Positions 1 to 4,461 of a stretch of DNA of 9,843 nt are shown here, in pieces (position 1 is the stretch's first letter; every line of letters begins with the position of its first letter). The DNA is from Phycisphaerae bacterium (lineage in GTDB: Bacteria; Planctomycetota; Phycisphaerae; UBA1845; PWPN01): assembly GCA_003557125.1 (NCBI GenBank), contig PWPN01000259.1:1-9843 (forward strand), written 5' to 3'. Under the pieces are notes generated by a model. It ran no database searches, had not been told where the DNA came from, and was given only the letters and a program-made list of their open reading frames with translations. The translations under genes were made by a program, and so were the position numbers.

Positions 1-57
1 CGGCACGATGTGACGGACTATGATCAGGAGAGTGGGGAGGACTCACGGACCGGGAAT

Positions 58-93
58 GGCAGACGGGGCAGACGGGGCAGACGGGGCAGACGG
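58..93. repeat. 9-bp tandem repeat, four perfect copies (unit GGCAGACGG)
   Basis: Four exact, head-to-tail copies of GGCAGACGG fill positions 58-66, 67-75, 76-84 and 85-93. The final GG of the last copy is also the first GG of the GGAGGA Shine-Dalgarno sequence (92-97) of the gene starting at 102. The repeat therefore forms the 5' leader of that gene. Because the unit is 9 bp and lies upstream of the ribosome-binding site, a change in copy number would alter the leader length but not the SD-to-start spacing. No role is known to me; slipped-strand variation is only an inference. Confidence 0.9.
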
Positions 94-101
94 AGGATCC
101 A

Positions 102-491
102 ATGTCCAAACGCATCCTCATCATCGTCCTGGCGGGTGTGAACCTGCTGCTGCTATGGATACTTATCCAGGCGACGCATCCGTCACCGAGCGCCATCGCC
201 CAGATGGTCGCGGAAGAAGGCAGGCGGGAAGGGTATCTTGTCGTCGCTGCCAAGGCGGACCTGAACAACGAAGCGATCTTCGTCTTCGATACCGTCGATG
301 ATTTGCTGCATGTTTTCCGGACGCCTTCTCCTTACATTGCCGGCTCGCCTTTGAATGTAGTCCTCATGGATGCGCGCGACTTGAGCGAGGATTTCCAGGA
401 TCTTCGGGAACTGTTTCTCGATCAGCCAAGGTTCCGGCGATTCCGGCAACAAATGCCCCAGCAGGAACCCCAGCAGGAGCCTCAGCCATGA
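102..491 (+). CDS. Small single-span membrane protein of unknown function (paralogue A)
   Basis: A 129-residue protein starting at ATG 102, with GGAGGA (92-97) about five bases upstream. Residues 5-23 are a hydrophobic segment after a short Ser-Lys-Arg N-terminus, so I predict one membrane anchor or uncleaved signal with the rest outside the cytoplasm. Residues 45-73 look like paired beta strands: YLVVAA, then IFVFDT, then LLHVF. A segment at 91-98 reads ARDLSEDF. The C-terminus is Gln/Pro-rich and ends in a QQEP duplication. From memory, similar short proteins with one N-terminal helix followed by a 'V-x-D-x-x-T-x-x-L-x-V-Y' strand pair and an 'ARDL' segment are common in Planctomycetes, but no function is known to me. 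It shares the strand-pair pattern with the next gene and overlaps it by ATGA, so the two are probably co-translated. The hydrophobic helix, the good SD and the coupled downstream gene support it as a real gene. Confidence 0.8.
   Translation: MSKRILIIVLAGVNLLLLWILIQATHPSPSAIAQMVAEEGRREGYLVVAAKADLNNEAIFVFDTVDDLLHVFRTPSPYIAGSPLNVVLMDARDLSEDFQDLRELFLDQPRFRRFRQQMPQQEPQQEPQP
456..479 (+). repeat. 12-bp direct repeat carrying a duplicated Shine-Dalgarno
   Basis: CCCCAGCAGGA followed by A or G occurs twice in tandem, at 456-467 and 468-479. In the reading frame of the first membrane protein it encodes the QQEP-QQEP tail. The second copy contains AGGAG (475-479), eight bases before the ATG at 488, and is the evident ribosome-binding site of the second membrane protein. 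The first copy holds a near-match, AGGAA. Confidence 0.8.
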
Positions 492-979
492 CCCGCATCG
501 ATCAGACGGACCATGCGGACGCGCGTCAGCATGCGGAAAACCGAGCCGCCGGCGGTGGGGTGGACGGCCGGGATCTTGCGATCGGGGCTTTGAGCGTCAC
601 AGCTGTCATTTTGCTCACAGCCTTTATCACTGTGCAGGCATTGCGACCGCAGTCGGCGACGGCATTTACGACCGGCGGACGAGGGGCCGGCCAAGGCGGA
701 CAGGTGGGCAAGTATGTCATCGGCACGGCGATGCTCGACCCGACGGTCGATCTTGTCTTCGTCCATAACACCGAAAACGGGCTCATGAACGTCTACGCGT
801 TCAACGCAGCAGCAGGGCAGAGCGAATTGGTCAACCAGATCAACATGAACGAGGTGACTGAAGAGGTACTCCGGCTGCGCGACGAACTGCGAGACCTTCG
901 TGAAAGGCGCAGACGCCCCCGGCAACCATGGATGCTGCCCCCCAGGCCGACCGTCCCTCGTGAAAACCCTTCCCCCTGA
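488..979 (+). CDS. Small single-span membrane protein of unknown function (paralogue B)
   Basis: A 163-residue protein. Its ATG at 488 overlaps the previous stop codon (ATGA, 488-491), with AGGAG at 475-479, which indicates translational coupling. Residues 1-28 are polar, residues 30-52 form one clear transmembrane helix, and a Gly-rich linker follows at about 62-74. Residues 76-105 read as a strand pair, YVIGTAMLD then LVFVHNTENGLMNVYAF. This lines up with residues 45-73 of the preceding protein at Y, A/T-A, D, FV, D/N-T, L and V-F/Y, so the two look like diverged tandem paralogues. Residues about 125-145 are rich in Glu, Leu and Arg and could form a short coiled coil or charged helix. The tail is Arg/Pro-rich. 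I cannot assign a function. Bitopic topology is predicted, with the C-terminal domain probably periplasmic if the N-terminus is inside. Confidence 0.8.
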   Translation: MTRIDQTDHADARQHAENRAAGGGVDGRDLAIGALSVTAVILLTAFITVQALRPQSATAFTTGGRGAGQGGQVGKYVIGTAMLDPTVDLVFVHNTENGLMNVYAFNAAAGQSELVNQINMNEVTEEVLRLRDELRDLRERRRRPRQPWMLPPRPTVPRENPSP

Positions 980-1024
980 TGTGAGGCGCGCGGCTCTCTT
1001 ACTGCGTAGGACGAGTATTCCTCT

Positions 1025-2086
1025 ATGTTTGCAGAGAAGATCGCGAAACTGACCGGCCAGGTTCTGGACTCCACACCGCTGACGCGTGCACAGGCCGATT
1101 GGCTTGTGACGGAGGTCGGTACGGATCAATTGCCTGCACTGATGGCGGGGGCCGGCCGGATCCGCGATCGGTTCCAGGGCACGAAAGTGAAATGCTGCAG
1201 CATCGCGGCCACGCGCGTCGGGCAGTGCTCGGAAAATTGCGCTTTCTGCAGCCAATCCGCGCACCACGCGGCCCCCCAGGCAACAGTCGGCCGACTCGAA
1301 ACGGAACAGGTCGTGCGCGCGGCGATGGAGGCGGCTGACAACGGCGCCCAGTATTTCGGACTGGTCAATAGCGGGCGTTGCGTACGGGACGGTGAAATCG
1401 ATCGACTCGCCCCCGCGATCGAACGCATCCGCCAGTCGGGTCGCATCGGCGTTTGCGCTTCGCTTGGTTTTTTGACCGATGCACAGGCCGAACGGCTTGC
1501 GGCCCTGGGGGTCCGTCACTACAACCACAATCTTCAGACCTCACGGCGGTTTTATCCTGAAATCGCCTCCACGCATACGTACGACGATCGTCTCGAAACG
1601 CTGCGCCACCTCAAGAATGCAGGCGTCGGTCTGTGCTGCGGCGGGCTGTTCGGGATGGGCGAAACGTGGACGGATCGGATCGATCTGGCCTTCGAGCTGC
1701 GGTCGTTGGATCCCGACGTCGTGCCGATCAATTTCCTGATCGCCGTGGCGGGAACGCCCCTGGCGGGCAGCCAGCCGCTGGATGCGGAGGAATGTTTGAA
1801 AATCATCGCGATTTTCCGTTTTCTCCTGCCCGGACCGGAGATCAAAGTCGCCGGCGGCCGTGAGCTTTGCCTGGGCGATATGCAGAATCGGATTTTCGCG
1901 GCCGGGGCCACCGGATACATCGTCGGCAACTACCTGACCACATGCGGACAGGCACCCGATCGGGACCGGCAGATGCTTACCGAACTCGGCCTGGAAATGG
2001 AGGTCTACACATCGCGCCCCGTCGTGGATCGACCGGCCGATGATCACGAAACAAACCGTCCTGCCGCGTACAAGGTCGATGCCTGA
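1025..2086 (+). CDS. bioB: Biotin synthase (radical SAM), with altered auxiliary Fe-S site
   Basis: 353 residues, close to the roughly 346 of E. coli BioB. The enzyme inserts sulfur into dethiobiotin, the last step of biotin synthesis. The radical-SAM [4Fe-4S] ligands are C68, C72 and C75 (CSENCAFC). Other family landmarks are YNHNLQTS (166-173), CCGGLFGMGET (204-214), VPINFL (233-238) and AGGRE (276-280). Of the E. coli auxiliary [2Fe-2S] ligands, C128 matches C144, C188 matches C204 and R260 matches R279. The site of C97 falls in YFGLVNSGR (110-118), which has no Cys. Extra cysteines are present: C58 in a CSI segment ten residues before the first radical-SAM Cys, and C119, C205, C282 and C307. 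This pattern recalls the 'Type II' BioB of anaerobes. The SD is weak (AGGA at 1008-1011, 13 bases from the ATG). The gene starts 45 bp after the membrane-protein pair and overlaps the following ketoacyl synthase gene by 8 bp. Confidence 0.95.
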   Translation: MFAEKIAKLTGQVLDSTPLTRAQADWLVTEVGTDQLPALMAGAGRIRDRFQGTKVKCCSIAATRVGQCSENCAFCSQSAHHAAPQATVGRLETEQVVRAAMEAADNGAQYFGLVNSGRCVRDGEIDRLAPAIERIRQSGRIGVCASLGFLTDAQAERLAALGVRHYNHNLQTSRRFYPEIASTHTYDDRLETLRHLKNAGVGLCCGGLFGMGETWTDRIDLAFELRSLDPDVVPINFLIAVAGTPLAGSQPLDAEECLKIIAIFRFLLPGPEIKVAGGRELCLGDMQNRIFAAGATGYIVGNYLTTCGQAPDRDRQMLTELGLEMEVYTSRPVVDRPADDHETNRPAAYKVDA

Positions 2087-3341
2087 CACTGACGTTTTTA
2101 TCACCGGGGTAGGAATCGTCTCACCGGCCGGCTGTGGTGCCGATGCGAGCTGGGACGCGCTTTTGGCCGGTGCGCGATGCATACGACCGATGCCCGCCCT
2201 GAACGGCAACGGGACATCCGCCTGGTTGGCAGGGCAGGTCGAGGATGCCTGGGCACAATCGCAATCTTGCAGCGCGCCGATGGAACGTGTGAGTCGACTT
2301 GCCATCGAAGCCGCGGATGAGGCGGTCCGCTCGGCAGGTCTCGAACCGCAACGGCTCGCGGAAGGCAACGGCTACAAGGTCGGCGTCTCGATCGGCACGA
2401 GCAAGGGCTCGATCCAGGCGTTAACGCAGTTGGCCGACTTCATTTGGAATACGTCAATTGGTGACGACTTGGCGTTGCAACGGCAGGGGGGCTCCTCCTG
2501 GAACGCCCTTGCACCGGATGCGCCCGCACGGGCCGTCGCGGGACGCTACCGGACGGGTGGGGCGGTCCATTGCACCGTGGCGGCCTGTGCGACGGGGGTC
2601 CTGTCGGTCATCCAGGCAGCCAACTGGATCCGCGAAGGCACTTGCTCGATCGCCTTGGCCGGGAGTACGGATGCGGCGCTGGCCCCCCTGTGGTTCGGTG
2701 CATTCGAACGGATGGGCGTGTTGGCAGCTGTTCACCCCCGGCATGGCTCGGCCTGGGCATGTCGACCTTTCGACCGCTCACGGAATGGATTTGCGATCGG
2801 TGAAGGTGCGGCTGTGCTCGTCCTGGAGTCCTCCCAATCCGTTTGCTCACGCGAGGTGACCCCCCTGGCAAGGCTCTCGGGCTGGGCAGCCGGCACGGAC
2901 CCGGTCAGCCTGACCCGCTCCTCGGATGACGGCACCCTGCTGGCGAGATTGATCCGGCAGGCATGCCGAATCGCCCGCATTCGCCCGACAGATCTGGCAG
3001 CCGTCCATGCGCACGGGACGGGCACGATCACCAACGATCTGCTCGAAACACGCGCTTTGAGAGCTGTTCTGGGCGCTCAAGTCGCCGACGTGCCGGTCGT
3101 GTCGATCAAGGGAGCCGTCGGCCATCTGCTCGGCGCAGCGGGTGCGGTCGAATTAGCTGTCGCTGCCAAGGCATGCGTGCATCGCCAAAGCCCGGGCAAC
3201 ATCACCCTTCTGGACGTGGACCCCGAAATGGCTGATCTCCATCTGCCGACATCCGCGTTCTCTCTTGATCCCGGGGCGATCTTGAAGACATCGCTCGGAT
3301 TCGGCGGCCATCAGGCAGCGGTCGTCATCGCGCCGCCGTGA
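2079..3341 (+). CDS. fabF: Beta-ketoacyl-ACP synthase, FabF (KAS II) type
   Basis: Condenses an acyl-enzyme thioester with malonyl-ACP to lengthen a fatty acyl chain in the cytoplasm. From ATG 2079 the protein is 420 residues, near the FabF norm of about 412, and begins DVFITGVGIVSP, the usual FabF start. An in-frame ATG at 2040 would add 13 residues that the family lacks. The catalytic triad is C170 (in AACATG), H312 (in HAHGTGT) and H349 (in GAVGHLLGAAGAVE), with K344 also kept. PFDRSRNGFAIGEGA (230-244) is the standard family segment. The C-terminal glycine loop reads GFGGHQ rather than GFGGTN; GFGGHN-like forms are known among FabF-like enzymes. All key residues are present, so I infer an active condensing enzyme. 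The start overlaps the end of bioB (2079-2086), preceded only by AAGG (2072-2075), so translation is probably coupled. Its exact chain specificity, housekeeping or biotin-related, cannot be read from sequence; the gene symbol marks the family, not a proven role. Confidence 0.85.
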   Translation: MPDTDVFITGVGIVSPAGCGADASWDALLAGARCIRPMPALNGNGTSAWLAGQVEDAWAQSQSCSAPMERVSRLAIEAADEAVRSAGLEPQRLAEGNGYKVGVSIGTSKGSIQALTQLADFIWNTSIGDDLALQRQGGSSWNALAPDAPARAVAGRYRTGGAVHCTVAACATGVLSVIQAANWIREGTCSIALAGSTDAALAPLWFGAFERMGVLAAVHPRHGSAWACRPFDRSRNGFAIGEGAAVLVLESSQSVCSREVTPLARLSGWAAGTDPVSLTRSSDDGTLLARLIRQACRIARIRPTDLAAVHAHGTGTITNDLLETRALRAVLGAQVADVPVVSIKGAVGHLLGAAGAVELAVAAKACVHRQSPGNITLLDVDPEMADLHLPTSAFSLDPGAILKTSLGFGGHQAAVVIAPP

Positions 3342-3379
3342 ACCAAGCGACACGTGCTATCCTGGCAAATGAGCCCGAG

Positions 3380-3397
3380 CTGGATCGTCCGATCCAG
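3380..3397. other. Perfect hairpin in convergent intergenic region
   Basis: CTGGATC (3380-3386) and GATCCAG (3391-3397) pair perfectly around a GTCC loop, 39 bases after the ketoacyl synthase stop codon. There is no adjacent T-run on either strand. The nearest is TTTTT at 3431-3435, itself preceded by the AAAAGGCCCC stretch. It may terminate or protect the 3' end of the upstream operon, but it is not a classical intrinsic terminator. The remainder of 3342-3540 shows no gene that I can support. Confidence 0.4.
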
Positions 3398-3540
3398 AGA
3401 CGACTTCAAACAAGGACCACAAAAGGCCCCTTTTTCGCACACGAGACCCTAGGTCCGATAATGTATGTTATGTTGCATTGGGCGAAAGGGCGGCTCAGGC
3501 CGGATTTTCACCGCTCATCCTCCTTGCTTACTGTGTGCTT

Positions 3541-4164
3541 TCAGGCCCCTCGGCACAGACGATCCATGGCCAAGGTCGCCAAAAGCGCACGCTTGCCCGT
3601 GCGCGTGATGACGTAGAGGTCGCGCACCTTCGGGCCGATGAACTCGGCCGATCGCAGTTCTCGGAGATGGTGATAGAGTGGGCCGGCCTTGAGCCCTGTA
3701 TGTTTGCCGAGCATCTTGTGAGTCGCCTCGCCTTCCAGGAGCTTGCCGAGGATCACGATGCGCTGCGGATGGGACAGGACGGACAACAGGCTTGCGATCC
3801 GTTGCGGCCGCCACGCCCGAGTGAGTTGACGGGCACTTTTTTCGCGTTCGGTTGGCGAAAGGGCGGATCCGCCCTCGACGCGTCGGCCTGTCGCGCGAGA
3901 CGCCTCGAGATGGACGGCACGGATATCGCGCGTGATTCCATCATTAACCTGGAGACTCAAGTGCACGTCGAAAACGGCGGATCGGCGCGACGCGTCCCCC
4001 CTGCCGGATTTCGAGCCGATCGGCCGAGCGGGTTTCCTGGAGCTTCGCCCCCCTTGCGATGCTGCTTTTTTCGATGATTTCTTGCTTGTTTGACCTGCCT
4101 TATGGCCCTTTTTCACCTTACTTTTTTTACTTGCCTTGCGCGCGGCTCGCGTGGGTTCGGGCAT
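3541..4164 (-). CDS. ArsR-like winged-helix regulator with histone-H1-like basic tail
   Basis: A 207-residue protein read from ATG 4164 down to the TGA at 3543-3541, with GGAGAG about eight bases before the start. Residues about 120-200 form a winged helix-turn-helix of ArsR type: LSHPQRIVILGKLLEGEATH (130-149), a recognition-helix region GLKAGPLYHHLRELRSAEFI (157-176), then a wing ending in YVITRTGKRALL. Residues 1-60 are extremely rich in Lys, Arg, Ser, Ala and Gly with clusters such as KKSKVKKG and KKSSKKAA, resembling the disordered tails of histone H1 or bacterial H1-like proteins. A middle segment (about 63-90) with FDVHLSLQVNDG is unassigned and could be a small sensing or dimer element. 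No metal-binding Cys pair is visible (the only Cys is C204), so metal sensing is not suggested. The gene is convergent with the ketoacyl synthase and divergent from rnr. An ArsR-like DNA-binding role is likely; its target and ligand are unknown. Confidence 0.8.
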   Translation of the reverse strand: MPEPTRAARKASKKSKVKKGHKAGQTSKKSSKKAASQGGRSSRKPARPIGSKSGRGDASRRSAVFDVHLSLQVNDGITRDIRAVHLEASRATGRRVEGGSALSPTEREKSARQLTRAWRPQRIASLLSVLSHPQRIVILGKLLEGEATHKMLGKHTGLKAGPLYHHLRELRSAEFIGPKVRDLYVITRTGKRALLATLAMDRLCRGA

Positions 4165-4200
4165 CGTAAGCTCTCCGGATAGGCGTACCCTGTAGCGGAC

Positions 4201-4255
4201 ATCACTACATCATAACAATATATCGGTACAATGTAATATTATAATATAGTATTTG
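4201..4255. promoter_or_regulatory. AT-rich divergent promoter/operator candidate with 12-bp palindrome
   Basis: Within a GC-rich window this stretch is strongly AT-rich. It holds the perfect palindrome ATATTATAATAT (4236-4247). TATAAT occurs on the plus strand at 4240-4245 and on the minus strand at 4243-4238. The directly adjacent TACA-A-TGTA (4227-4235) is a second inverted repeat. It lies 36 or more bases upstream of the regulator's start (4164) and more than 200 bases upstream of the rnr start. I see no good -35 hexamer at 17-bp spacing on either strand. The arrangement suits a regulator binding its own promoter, but that is inference. Confidence 0.5.
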
Positions 4256-4397
4256 CGCCCTATCTGTGCGCATGATCATATCGTTGGCGGCTGAGCCAGT
4301 TGCGATTTCCGGCACGCGGACGCGCCTTCGATTTTCAAGTCGGATGCACATTGGTAAAACCCACCGCTTGCCGAGACTGGCCATTGCGGGTAGCGTT

Positions 4398-4414
4398 CGG
4401 ATATGGCGTATCCG
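4398..4414 (+). other. Short hairpin in the presumed rnr leader
   Basis: CGGATA (4398-4403) pairs perfectly with TATCCG (4409-4414) around a five-base TGGCG loop, 48 bases before the rnr GTG start. It could be a leader element, but it is short enough to arise by chance. Between 4256 and 4447 I see nothing else beyond the 8-bp palindrome ATGATCAT at 4272-4279. Confidence 0.25.
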
Positions 4415-4447
4415 TGGTGAAGGCCTCGGCGCTGTGGCATCACATTT

Positions 4448-4454
4448 GGAAGGA
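4448..4454 (+). promoter_or_regulatory. Shine-Dalgarno that sets the rnr GTG start
   Basis: GGAAGGA lies seven bases before GTG 4462. It favours 4462 over the in-frame codon at 4300, whose extra 54 residues have no resemblance to the RNase R N-terminus. Confidence 0.75.
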
Positions 4455-4461
4455 ACCCATC

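Noticed and set aside
1..57. Possible end of an upstream gene (TGA at 11-13)
   Set aside because: Too little sequence remains to show coding; a stop codon alone is not evidence.
20..301. Plus-strand frame reading through the 9-bp repeat as Gly-Ala-Asp repeats
   Set aside because: It overlaps the better-supported membrane-protein gene in another frame. The sequence after the repeat is typical out-of-frame Arg/Pro-rich translation.
482..1528. Long minus-strand open frame (348 codons) opposite the second membrane protein and bioB
   Set aside because: It lies antisense to bioB, whose motifs are unambiguous. Its translation is Arg/Ala/Asp-rich without recognisable domains, as expected for a shadow frame in GC-rich coding DNA.
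1541..2368. Minus-strand open frame (275 codons) opposite bioB and the ketoacyl synthase
   Set aside because: It overlaps two well-supported genes on the other strand and has no family resemblance or good start context.
3481..3866. 13-bp exact repeat GGCGAAAGGGCGG at 3481-3493 and 3854-3866
   Set aside because: Only two copies, one intergenic and one inside the regulator gene, with no flanking similarity. Most likely chance in GC-rich DNA.
3478..4077. Plus-strand open frame (199 codons) opposite the winged-helix regulator
   Set aside because: The minus-strand frame has a clear winged-helix domain, an SD and a sensible start. The plus frame has no recognisable feature.
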